Shown: in pieces, positions 1-5,966 of the stretch
Layout: every line of letters begins with the position of its first letter
Position numbering within the stretch: the stretch's first letter is position 1
Assembly: GCA_025054905.1 (NCBI GenBank)
Contig: JANWZF010000167.1
Coordinates: forward strand, 1-6,449
Reading direction: 5' to 3'
DNA: 6,449 nucleotides
Source of the DNA: Tepidimonas sp.
GTDB lineage: Bacteria > Pseudomonadota > Gammaproteobacteria > Burkholderiales > Burkholderiaceae_C
The notes under the pieces: generated by a model
The model's input: only the letters and a program-made list of their open reading frames with translations
What the model was told of the DNA's origin: nothing
Database searches by the model: none
Program-made: the position numbers and the translations under genes

Positions 1-948
1 GGCGCGCCGTTGCGCTGCACCGGGGTCGAAGTGGTGCGGGCTGGCCAGCGCGTGCAGGTGCACGCCGCGCGCGAGGTGACATTGGCAGCGGGGGCCATCG
101 GCAGCCCGCAGATCCTGCAGCTGTCCGGCATCGGCCCGGCGGCCTGGCTGCAGCCGCTGGGCATCGCGGTGCGTGCCGACCTGCCTGGGGTAGGGGCCAA
201 TCTGCAAGACCATTTGCAGATCCGCGCGGTCTACCGGGTCCATGGCACCGTCACGCTCAACACGCTGGCCCACAGCGTCGTCGGCCGACTGCGCATCGGT
301 CTGCAATACCTGCTGCAGCGGCGTGGGCCGATGAGCATGGCGCCCAGCCAATTGGGGGCCTTCACCCGCAGCCGGCCCGAACTGCGCTGGCCCAACCTCG
401 AATACCACGTGCAACCGCTCAGCCTGGATGCCTTCGGCGAGCCGCTGCACCGTTTCGACGCCATCACCGCCAGCGTCTGCAACCTCAACCCCAGCAGCCG
501 CGGCAGCGTGCGCCTTCGCAGCCCGCACTGGCAGGATGCCCCCGCCATCAGCCCCCACTACCTGTCCACCGACGACGACCGGCAGGTGGCCATTGACAGC
601 CTGCGGCTGACACGGCGCATCGTGGCCCAGCCCGCGCTGGCCCCGTTTCGGCCTGAAGAGGTCAAGCCCGGTGCCAGCGTGCAGTCCGACGAGGCCCTGC
701 TGCGCGCCGCGGGCGATATCGCCACCACCATCTTTCACCCGGTGGGCACCACCGCGATGGGGCGCGATGGCGATCCGATGGCCGTCACCGACAGCCACCT
801 GCGCGTGCGCGATGGCCGCGGGGGGCGTATCGCCGGTCTGCGTGTGGTCGATGCCGGCATCATGCCCACCATCACCAGTGGCAACACCAACAGCCCAACC
901 CTGATGATTGCGGAAAAGGCGGCGCGCTGGATCCTGGCAGGCGTTTGA
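1..948 (+). CDS. GMC-family FAD-dependent oxidoreductase, C-terminal part (5' end outside window)
   Basis: The reading frame is open from the first base, and 315 residues are visible before the TGA at 946-948. GMC enzymes are usually about 530-560 residues, so the N-terminal FAD dinucleotide-binding fold lies outside the window. The visible part starts just before the second GMC signature (AGAIGSPQILQLSGIG, bases 88-135). This is followed by the conserved GVGANLQDHL segment near 190-220. At the C-terminus the active-site pair is present: His in FHPVGTTAMG (codon 736-738) and Asn in SGNTNSPT (codons 883-891), within the usual LRVVDAGIMP...MIAEKAA ending. The family (choline dehydrogenase BetA, AlkJ, polyethylene glycol dehydrogenase and others) oxidises alcohols to aldehydes or ketones using FAD. 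The substrate cannot be named from this fragment. The next gene is on the opposite strand, so this gene probably ends its transcript here, with the terminator at 1092-1124 as the nearest candidate. Confidence 0.93.
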   Translation, partial: GAPLRCTGVEVVRAGQRVQVHAAREVTLAAGAIGSPQILQLSGIGPAAWLQPLGIAVRADLPGVGANLQDHLQIRAVYRVHGTVTLNTLAHSVVGRLRIGLQYLLQRRGPMSMAPSQLGAFTRSRPELRWPNLEYHVQPLSLDAFGEPLHRFDAITASVCNLNPSSRGSVRLRSPHWQDAPAISPHYLSTDDDRQVAIDSLRLTRRIVAQPALAPFRPEEVKPGASVQSDEALLRAAGDIATTIFHPVGTTAMGRDGDPMAVTDSHLRVRDGRGGRIAGLRVVDAGIMPTITSGNTNSPTLMIAEKAARWILAGV

Positions 949-981
949 GCCCGCCGCCCGCCCCATGACGCCCCGCCGCGT

Positions 982-995
982 CTAGGGAAAGTCCC
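982..995. promoter_or_regulatory. Inverted repeat, possible activator-binding box
   Basis: CTAGGGAAAGTCCC contains the perfect short palindrome GGGA-AAG-TCCC (985-988 and 992-995). Its centre at about 990 lies 31 bases upstream of a TAGAAT box at 1021. If transcription starts near 1033, the centre falls near -43. That is a typical place for an activator that replaces a poor -35 element, and there is no recognisable -35 here. A regulator cannot be named, and a palindrome this short could be chance in G+C-rich DNA. Confidence 0.3.
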
Positions 996-1020
996 GAGCC
1001 GCCGGCGCGGTGCCGCTGCC

Positions 1021-1026
1021 TAGAAT
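1021..1026 (+). promoter_or_regulatory. Candidate -10 box (TAGAAT) in the GMC/rod-like intergenic gap
   Basis: TAGAAT matches the sigma-70 -10 consensus TATAAT at five of six positions and stands out in otherwise G+C-rich sequence. The predicted start is near 1033. The stretch 17 bases upstream (GCCGCC region, about 998-1003) does not resemble TTGACA, so the promoter would be weak or activator-dependent. No open reading frame with a usable ribosome site follows before the terminator at 1092-1124. Confidence 0.35.
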
Positions 1027-1032
1027 GGTTGC

Positions 1033-1124
1033 ACTCGTTGCGCGGCGTGGCCGCCGCAGGATGACGAGGGCTCGAGGAGACCTGAACCCCCACGCCGCCG
1101 GCTGCTGACGCCGGCGGCGTTTTT
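1033..1124 (+). ncRNA. Possible ~92-nt small RNA or orphan leader
   Basis: This is an inferred transcript from the TAGAAT box to the T-run of a strong terminator. It would contain a 6-bp G+C-only hairpin (GCGGCG 1042-1047 with CGCCGC 1052-1057, loop of 4). Next come a Shine-Dalgarno-like AGGAGA (1075-1080), a C-rich single-stranded stretch (CCCCC 1087-1091) and the terminator stem. No ATG, GTG or TTG lies at a normal distance after AGGAGA. The alternatives are a decayed gene start, or no transcript at all with the hairpin serving only the GMC gene. The call rests on architecture alone; I do not recognise a known RNA family. Confidence 0.25.
1092..1124 (+). terminator. Intrinsic (Rho-independent) terminator
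   Basis: There is a perfect 11-bp stem, ACGCCGCCGGC (1092-1102) pairing with GCCGGCGGCGT (1110-1120). It has a 7-base loop (1103-1109) and is followed by five T residues (1120-1124, the first also closing the stem). The T-run follows the hairpin only on the + strand, so it stops + strand transcripts: the GMC gene 144 bases upstream, or a short transcript from the 1021 promoter. On the - strand the hairpin lies just past the stop of the rod-like gene but lacks a following T-run, so it could help there only weakly. Confidence 0.85.
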
Positions 1125-1133
1125 GCGTGTGCG

Positions 1134-1436
1134 TCAGGCGCGCACGTCCAGCAGGCTGCCGACCTGTTGATCGGCCGCCTTGAAAACCTGCAGGTTGGCG
1201 GCCCATGCCAGGGCAGCCTGTCGGCGCTGCACCTCATCCGCGGGCAGATCGGGCCCTGCTGTGGGCCAACGCTGCGCACGCACCGCCACCCCGCCCGTTG
1301 CCAGTGGTTCGGCTTGGACGACGACCCGACGGTAGCCCTCGGTCGGCAGGTTGGCCACGTTGGAGGCAGCCGCATCCAACCGCACCTGGGCTGCCTCCAG
1401 GCCGCTGCGGGCCACCCCGAAAACTGATCCGATCAT
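1134..1436 (-). CDS. Short flagellar rod-like protein (FlgB/FlgC-type termini), 100 aa
   Basis: The N-terminus carries the hallmark of flagellar rod and hook proteins: SGLEAAQVRLDAAASNVAN at residues 11-29, then PTEGY at 31-35. The C-terminus (AANLQVFKAADQQVGSLLDV, 79-98) resembles the conserved C-terminal helix of FlgC-type proteins. In true rod proteins these two helices form the coiled-coil shaft, acting in the periplasmic rod after export by the flagellar type III system. FlgC is about 135-150 residues, so this protein has both ends but little of the middle. No other flagellar gene is visible nearby. The start chosen is the ATG at 1436, where the family similarity begins; a TTG at 1523 would add 29 unlike residues. 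No good Shine-Dalgarno is present, and a TACACT box ends 7 bases upstream, suggesting a leaderless mRNA. It could be a minor rod-associated protein, a paralogue with another role, or a relic. The family resemblance is clear; the function is unknown. Confidence 0.8.
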   Translation of the reverse strand: MIGSVFGVARSGLEAAQVRLDAAASNVANLPTEGYRRVVVQAEPLATGGVAVRAQRWPTAGPDLPADEVQRRQAALAWAANLQVFKAADQQVGSLLDVRA

Positions 1437-1442
1437 GCATCC

Positions 1443-1448
1443 AGTGTA
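1443..1448 (-). promoter_or_regulatory. Candidate -10 box (TACACT) of the rod-like gene
   Basis: On the - strand TACACT ends 6 bases before the ATG at 1436. Transcription would then start at or within a base or two of the start codon. Upstream, TTCCCC at a 16-base spacing is a poor -35. Support is limited to the box and its position. Confidence 0.3.
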
Positions 1449-1519
1449 TGCCTGACGGACACGCGGGGAACAGCCCCAGCCGATGAACGGCCGCTTCCGC
1501 AGCCTCAGAGGGCGCCCGC

Positions 1520-2809
1520 TCAAGCCGACGGCCGGCGGCGGTTCAACAGAGCGTGCAGCAAGATCGCCCCAAAGGTCGCCGTGCCGATGCCGCCCAGCGC
1601 AAAATCGCCGAACTTCAGCGTGAAGTCGCCGGTGCCCAACACCAGCGTGATGGCGGCCACCAGCAAATTGCGGGGGTCGCTGAAATCGACCTGATGGTCG
1701 ACCCAGATTTTGGCGCCGGCCACGGCGATCAGGCCGAACACGACGATCGACACCCCGCCCATGACCGCCAGCGGAATGGCCTGGATCAGGGCGCCAAATT
1801 TCGGACTGAAGCCCAGCGCGACCGCCATCAGGCCGGCGACCACAAAGATCGCGGTGGAGTAAATCCGGGTGGCGGCCATCACCCCGATGTTTTCAGCATA
1901 GGTGGTCACGCCGGTGCCGCCGACACTGCCGGCGACCATGGTGGCCAGGCCATCGCCCATGAACGCGCGCCCCAGGTAGCGATCCAGATTGCGCCCGGTC
2001 ATCGCCGTCACGGCCTTGATGTGCCCCAGGTTTTCGGCCACCAGAATGATGGCCACCGGCGCGATCAGCACGCTGGCCGCGGCGCTGAACACCGGCGCGC
2101 TGAATTGCGGCCAGCCCACCCAGGCGGCTGCCGCCACACCCGACAGATCCAGGGGTTTGCCCAGCCCCAGCCCGTTGGCCAGCACCGCGTAGATCACGCT
2201 GGCCACGATCAGCCCCACCAGGATCAGCAGCCGCTGCACCATGCCACGCGTGAACACCGCCACCAGGCCCACGCAGACAAAAGTGATGGCCTGCATCCAG
2301 GCATCGAAAGGCGTTGGCGCCATGTTTTTGACCGGGATGTGCGCCAGGTGCAGGCCGATGACGGCCACCACCGAACCGGTGACCACCGGCGGCATCAGGC
2401 GCTCGATCCAGCCGGTGCCAACCGCCTGCACCACGGCTCCGATCAGAAAATACAGCAACCCGCAAACCACGATCCCACCCAAGGCCACGCCGATGTTGGC
2501 GTTGGGGCCCTGCCCGGCATAGCCGGTGGCGGCGATCACCACCCCAATGAAGGCAAAGCTGGAGCCGAGGTAGCTGGGCACCTTGCCGCCGGTCAGCACG
2601 AAAAAGATCAGCGTGCCGATGCCACTCATCAGCACCGCCATGTTCGGGTCAAAGCCCATCAGGATCGGGGCCAGCACCGTGGCGCCAAACATCGCGATCA
2701 GGTGCTGCACGCCCAGCAGCACGGTTTGCGGCCACGGCAGCCGCTCGTCGGGGGCCACGACGCCGCCCTCGCGCAGCCGGGCGTCGGACGTTGGGGTCCA
2801 GGTCAACAT
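1520..2809 (-). CDS. rutG: NCS2-family uracil/pyrimidine permease (RutG/UraA-like)
   Basis: This 429-residue inner-membrane protein has about 14 hydrophobic segments and imports a nucleobase, most likely uracil, thymine or xanthine, with protons. From memory it follows E. coli RutG closely: EGGVVAPDERLP near residue 14, VQHLIAMFGATVLAPILMG at 34-52, VPSYLGSSFAFIG at 77-89, and GFSPKFGALI at 333-342. The residues that bind uracil in UraA are conserved: His36 in QHL, Glu259 in VAENLGH, and Glu306 in TTYAENIGVM. The length equals that of UraA. The start chosen is the ATG at 2807-2809, preceded by GAGGAG at a 9-base spacing. The same frame stays open back to 3136 inside the divergent ligase gene, but that extension is low-complexity and overlaps a real gene. 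No other rut or pyrimidine gene is adjacent. The gene symbol is by resemblance; the substrate is inferred. The rod-like gene lies 83 bases downstream on the same strand. Confidence 0.95.
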   Translation of the reverse strand: MLTWTPTSDARLREGGVVAPDERLPWPQTVLLGVQHLIAMFGATVLAPILMGFDPNMAVLMSGIGTLIFFVLTGGKVPSYLGSSFAFIGVVIAATGYAGQGPNANIGVALGGIVVCGLLYFLIGAVVQAVGTGWIERLMPPVVTGSVVAVIGLHLAHIPVKNMAPTPFDAWMQAITFVCVGLVAVFTRGMVQRLLILVGLIVASVIYAVLANGLGLGKPLDLSGVAAAAWVGWPQFSAPVFSAAASVLIAPVAIILVAENLGHIKAVTAMTGRNLDRYLGRAFMGDGLATMVAGSVGGTGVTTYAENIGVMAATRIYSTAIFVVAGLMAVALGFSPKFGALIQAIPLAVMGGVSIVVFGLIAVAGAKIWVDHQVDFSDPRNLLVAAITLVLGTGDFTLKFGDFALGGIGTATFGAILLHALLNRRRPSA

Positions 2810-2818
2810 CGGTGCAAG

Positions 2819-2824
2819 CTCCTC
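2819..2824 (-). promoter_or_regulatory. Ribosome binding site of the permease
   Basis: GAGGAG on the - strand (CTCCTC as written) lies 9 bases before the ATG at 2809. It is the only strong Shine-Dalgarno seen at any start in the window and it decides the start of the permease. Confidence 0.8.
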
Positions 2825-2845
2825 GTGCAAAGACAAATGGGCGCG

Positions 2846-2875
2846 ATTGTGCCCGCAGCGGTGGTGGCCGCGCAA
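2846..2875 (-). promoter_or_regulatory. Candidate sigma-70 promoter of the permease
   Basis: On the - strand, TTGCGC (2870-2875) and CACAAT (2846-2851) are separated by 18 bases. The predicted start is near 2839, giving a leader of about 30 nt that contains the GAGGAG ribosome site. The leader is too short for a riboswitch or an attenuator, so pyrimidine control, if any, would act at the promoter. Confidence 0.5.
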
Positions 2876-2938
2876 GCTTGGCGTCAGAATGACCTTGCCC
2901 CCTGACACCGAGGCGACCCCGCCGCGGTACGGCTTTTC

Positions 2939-2944
2939 GATAAT
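2939..2944 (+). promoter_or_regulatory. Candidate -10 box (GATAAT) of the acetoacetate-CoA ligase gene
   Basis: GATAAT sits in the one A/T-rich patch of the divergent region, 32 bases before the ligase ATG. It matches TATAAT at five of six positions. No convincing -35 lies 16-18 bases upstream (the nearest, CTGACA at 2902-2907, is 31 bases away), so the gene may need an activator. The two divergent promoters lie about 90 bases apart. Confidence 0.4.
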
Positions 2945-2976
2945 CGGTTCGCCGCCACGATCCCCCTCAAGTCGCC

Positions 2977-5058
2977 ATGCCCACCCCTGCTTACGAACCC
3001 CAGATCGACCGCTACCAGCGCTGGCTGCTGCAGCAGCGCGGACTGGCGTTCGAAAACTACGACGCGCTGTGGCACTGGTCCATCCGTGAACTGCCGGCCT
3101 TCTGGCAGAGCGTTTGGGACTATTTCGAACTGTCATCGCCCACCCCGCACCGCGCCGTGCTCGAAGGCGGCCCGATGCCCCACGTGCGCTGGTTCGTCGG
3201 CGCCCAAATAAACTACGCGCGCCAGGTGTGGCGCCACGTGGCGGCGGCCGAGGCAGCCGGCCAGCCAGCCATCATCGCCGAAGACGAACTGGGCCGCGTG
3301 CGCACGCTGGGCTGGCGCGCGCTGCAGCAGCAGGTGGCGGCACTGGCCACCGCGCTGCAGCGGCTGGGCGTGCAGACCGGCGACCGTGTGGTGGCCTACC
3401 TGCCCAATCGGCCTGAAACGGTGGTGGCGTTTCTGGCTTGCGCGAGCCTGGGGGCGATCTGGAGCGTGTGCGCGCCCGACATGGGCACCGCGGCGGTGCT
3501 GGATCGCTTTGGCCAGATCGAACCGAAAGTGCTGATCGCCGCCGACGGGGTGCACTACGCGGGCCGACCGCAGGATCGCAGCGCCACCGTGCGCGCGCTG
3601 CGCGCTGGGCTGCCCACGCTTCAGCACGTCATCACGCTGCGCACTCCGTATGCGGCGCAGCGGGTCGAAGACACGCTGGACCTGGCCGCGTTGCTCGACC
3701 GCGACGACGCGGCCGTGGCGGCCTTCGAACCCGCGTGGCTGCCGTTCGATCACCCGTTGTGGATCGTTTATTCCAGCGGCACCACGGGGCTGCCCAAACC
3801 GATCGTGCACGGCCACGGCGGCATCGTGCTGACGTCGCTGGCGCTGAAGGTGCTGCACAACGACATCGGGCCCAGTTACGAGCCCAACAGCTGGGGCGAG
3901 CGCTTCCACTGGTACAGCTCCACAGGCTGGGTGATGTGGAACGCGCAGATTGCCGGGCTGCTGGGGGGCACCACCATCGTGCTGTACGACGGCAGCCCCG
4001 GTGGGCGTAAAGACGAGCCGGACTGGAGCGTGCTGTGGCGCTTCGCCGCGCGCCACCGGGTCACGTTCTTCGGGGCCGGCGCGGCGTTTTACACCCAGGT
4101 GATGAAGTCAGGCGTCGATCTGGTCGCCCTGCAGGCTGCCGGCTGCGACCTGTCCTCGATCCGGGCCCTGGGCTCCACTGGCTCGCCCTTGCCGGCCGAG
4201 GTGCAGCGCTGGGGCAGCGCGCAGTTCGAACGCATCGGTGCCCTGGCGGGACGCGCCCCGGATCCAACCGCCTTGCCGGGCGGCCCCGGTGGGCCGCTGT
4301 GGTGGTGCAACATTTCCGGCGGCACCGACTTCTGCGGCGCCTTCATCGGCGGCCATCGCCGCCTGCCGCAGGTGCCAGGTCAGATGCAGTGCCGACAGCT
4401 GGGCTGCGCGGTGGAGTCCTGGGACGAACATGGCCGGGCAGTGGTCGGCCAGGTCGGCGAGCTGGTGTGCACACGCCCGCTGCCCTCCATGCCGCTTTAT
4501 TTCTGGAACGACCCCGGGCAGGCGCGCTACCTGTCCAGCTACTTCGACACCTATCCGGGCATCTGGCGCCATGGCGACTGGCTGGAAATTCGCGCCGACG
4601 GCAGCTGCGTGATTCATGGCCGCAGCGACGCGACCCTCAATCGCCACGGCCTGCGCCTGGGCACCAGCGAGCTGTACGCGGCGGTGGAAGCGCTGCCCGA
4701 GGTGCTCGACAGCCTGGTGGTCGATCTGGAAGTGGTCGGCCGCGACGGATTCATGCCGCTGTTCGTGGTGCTGCGCCCGGACTGTCAGCTGGATGAGGCG
4801 CTACGCGAGCGCATCCGCTGCGCGATCCGGCAGCGTCTGTCGCCGCGCTTCGTGCCCGATGCCATCGAGCAGGTCCCCGACATTCCGCGCACCCTGAGCG
4901 GCAAGAAGCAGGAATTGCCGATCAAAAAGCTGCTGCTGGGGCAACCCCTGGCACGCGTCGTCAACCCCGAGGCGATGGCCAACCCGCAATGCCTGGCCTG
5001 GTACGAGGCATACGCGGCGCGCCTGGGCCGCACCGCGGCCACCGGGGCAACGCCCTGA
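2977..5058 (+). CDS. Acetoacetate-CoA ligase (acetoacetyl-CoA synthetase, EC 6.2.1.16)
   Basis: This 693-residue adenylate-forming enzyme joins acetoacetate to CoA with ATP in the cytosol, feeding ketone-body or polyhydroxybutyrate-derived carbon into central metabolism. The N-terminus (LAFENYDALWHWSI near 23-36) is the cap of this family. The nucleotide loop is YSSGTTGLPKP at 265-275. FHWYSSTGWVMWN and LYDGSPGG, characteristic of acetoacetyl-CoA rather than acetyl-CoA synthetases, follow. Other motifs are GSTGSPLP (399-406), GGTDFCGAFIGG (448-459), WRHGDW with Asp534 (530-535), GRSDATLNRHGLRLG (548-562) and LSGKKQELPIKK (640-651), whose Lys643 is the probable catalytic lysine. Usual length is about 650-660; much of the excess is a Gly/Pro-rich insertion at roughly 420-440. 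The ATG at 2977 is the natural start by homology, although no Shine-Dalgarno is visible. The HDOD gene follows after 38 bases and may be co-transcribed. It is sometimes named aacS or acsA. Confidence 0.96.
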   Translation: MPTPAYEPQIDRYQRWLLQQRGLAFENYDALWHWSIRELPAFWQSVWDYFELSSPTPHRAVLEGGPMPHVRWFVGAQINYARQVWRHVAAAEAAGQPAIIAEDELGRVRTLGWRALQQQVAALATALQRLGVQTGDRVVAYLPNRPETVVAFLACASLGAIWSVCAPDMGTAAVLDRFGQIEPKVLIAADGVHYAGRPQDRSATVRALRAGLPTLQHVITLRTPYAAQRVEDTLDLAALLDRDDAAVAAFEPAWLPFDHPLWIVYSSGTTGLPKPIVHGHGGIVLTSLALKVLHNDIGPSYEPNSWGERFHWYSSTGWVMWNAQIAGLLGGTTIVLYDGSPGGRKDEPDWSVLWRFAARHRVTFFGAGAAFYTQVMKSGVDLVALQAAGCDLSSIRALGSTGSPLPAEVQRWGSAQFERIGALAGRAPDPTALPGGPGGPLWWCNISGGTDFCGAFIGGHRRLPQVPGQMQCRQLGCAVESWDEHGRAVVGQVGELVCTRPLPSMPLYFWNDPGQARYLSSYFDTYPGIWRHGDWLEIRADGSCVIHGRSDATLNRHGLRLGTSELYAAVEALPEVLDSLVVDLEVVGRDGFMPLFVVLRPDCQLDEALRERIRCAIRQRLSPRFVPDAIEQVPDIPRTLSGKKQELPIKKLLLGQPLARVVNPEAMANPQCLAWYEAYAARLGRTAATGATP

Positions 5059-5082
5059 AGCCCGGCCGTCATGGGATCGCGG

Positions 5083-5088
5083 CACAAT
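5083..5088 (+). promoter_or_regulatory. Candidate -10 box (CACAAT) immediately before the HDOD gene
   Basis: CACAAT ends 8 bases before the ATG at 5097, so a transcript from it would begin at about the start codon. The same hexamer is the proposed -10 of the permease. No -35 is evident at 16-18 bases, which here falls just after the ligase stop. Confidence 0.3.
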
Positions 5089-5096
5089 TGATGCTC

Positions 5097-5966
5097 ATGA
5101 GCGACTCCACCGTCGAAGCCGAGCTGGACCGGGCCCGCACGCGCGGCCCGCTGCGCGACATTGTCATCCCGCCGTGTCCCGAGCTGCTGCGCCGTTTGCA
5201 GGAGGCCACGGCTCACGGAGACCCGGATCCGGCGACGCTGGAGGCCATCGCCAGCGCCGACGTGGCAATGGCCGCCGCGCTGATCCGGCAGGCCAACAGC
5301 CCGCTGTACGGCTTGCGCACCCCGGTGGTCACGGTGGGCCAGGCCCTCACGGTGATGGGTATGCGCCCGGCGGTGCAGCTGCTGACCGGTTTTTTGACGC
5401 GCCAGGCGCTGCACGTGCATTCCCCGGTGCTGGCGCATTTCTGGGAAACCTCCACGCGCCGCGCCATCGCCTGTGAACACATCGGCGCGCAGCTGTATGG
5501 CATGGATCCGGGCCTGGCCTACACCTTTGGCCTGTTCTGCCACGTCGGCATGCCGGTGCTGCTGCGCGGCGTGCGCGGCTATGCCGCCACGATCGCCGAG
5601 GCGCTGGCCCGCAAGGACCGCACCTTCACCCAAACGGAAAACGCCAACCACCGCACCGATCACGCCGTGGTGGGCGCGATCGTGGCGCGCACCTGGCGCC
5701 TGCCACGCGAAGTGGCGGTGGCCGTCCGGCTGCACCACGATTTCACCTGCCTGGACGATGGGCATTTCAGCGAACCCGTCCGCCACCTGGTGGCCATGGC
5801 GCTGATCGCCGACCGCCTGGTGCTGCTGCACGAAGGCGTGGCCGAACCGCAGGACTGGGCCGCCCACGGGGCGGCGTGTCTGGCCCACCTGCAGGTGGGC
5901 GAAGCCGAGCTCGACTACTGGCTCGACGCGCTGCACCCCGCTTTTGAAGCCGTGCGCGTCGACTGA
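5097..5966 (+). CDS. HDOD-domain signalling protein
   Basis: This is a soluble 289-residue protein made almost entirely of one HDOD domain (PF08668 type). The domain is a helical relative of HD phosphohydrolases, found in bacterial signalling proteins and often linked to cyclic-di-GMP, chemotaxis or stress control. Visible landmarks are IPPCPELLRRLQE (24-36), the ASADVAMAAALIRQANSPLYGL segment (52-73) and the QALTVMGM helix (82-89). YTFGLFCHVGMPVLL follows at 142-156, then RTDHAVVGAIVARTWRLP (186-203) and VRLHHD (210-215). The metal-site HD pair of true HD enzymes is replaced by His149-Val150, so phosphohydrolase activity is unlikely; this is common in the family. The ATG at 5097 is preferred; an in-frame ATG at 5091 would add two residues. 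Neither has a Shine-Dalgarno. No response-regulator, GGDEF or EAL domain is attached, so its partner is unknown. The last 52 bases overlap the convergent flavin reductase gene. Confidence 0.9.
   Translation: MSDSTVEAELDRARTRGPLRDIVIPPCPELLRRLQEATAHGDPDPATLEAIASADVAMAAALIRQANSPLYGLRTPVVTVGQALTVMGMRPAVQLLTGFLTRQALHVHSPVLAHFWETSTRRAIACEHIGAQLYGMDPGLAYTFGLFCHVGMPVLLRGVRGYAATIAEALARKDRTFTQTENANHRTDHAVVGAIVARTWRLPREVAVAVRLHHDFTCLDDGHFSEPVRHLVAMALIADRLVLLHEGVAEPQDWAAHGAACLAHLQVGEAELDYWLDALHPAFEAVRVD

Noticed and set aside
1061..1108. 15-residue open frame (ATG at 1061, TGA inside the terminator loop) that could be a leader peptide for attenuation
   Set aside because: The AGG before the ATG has no spacing, and no same-strand gene lies downstream that attenuation could control.
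872..1375. 167-codon - strand frame across the terminator and the rod-like gene
   Set aside because: It overlaps the rod-like gene in another frame, crosses the terminator and the end of the GMC gene, and has no family resemblance.
1437..1519. Possible terminator between the permease and the rod-like gene
   Set aside because: Only short stems are seen on the - strand (such as GGGG-CTGTT-CCCC) and none is followed by a T-run.
1553..2905. 450-codon open frame on the + strand opposite the permease
   Set aside because: Its product is rich in His, Gln, Asp, Arg and Gly with no domain, as expected for the complement of a G+C-rich membrane-protein gene. The permease frame is clearly the real one.
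2810..3136. 109-codon N-terminal extension of the permease frame
   Set aside because: It runs into the divergent ligase gene, has no transporter similarity, and the ATG at 2809 has a strong GAGGAG site and matches the family start.
3133..4056. 307-codon open frame on the - strand opposite the ligase
   Set aside because: It is the antisense shadow of a gene with all adenylate-forming motifs, and its own product has no recognisable domain or ribosome site.
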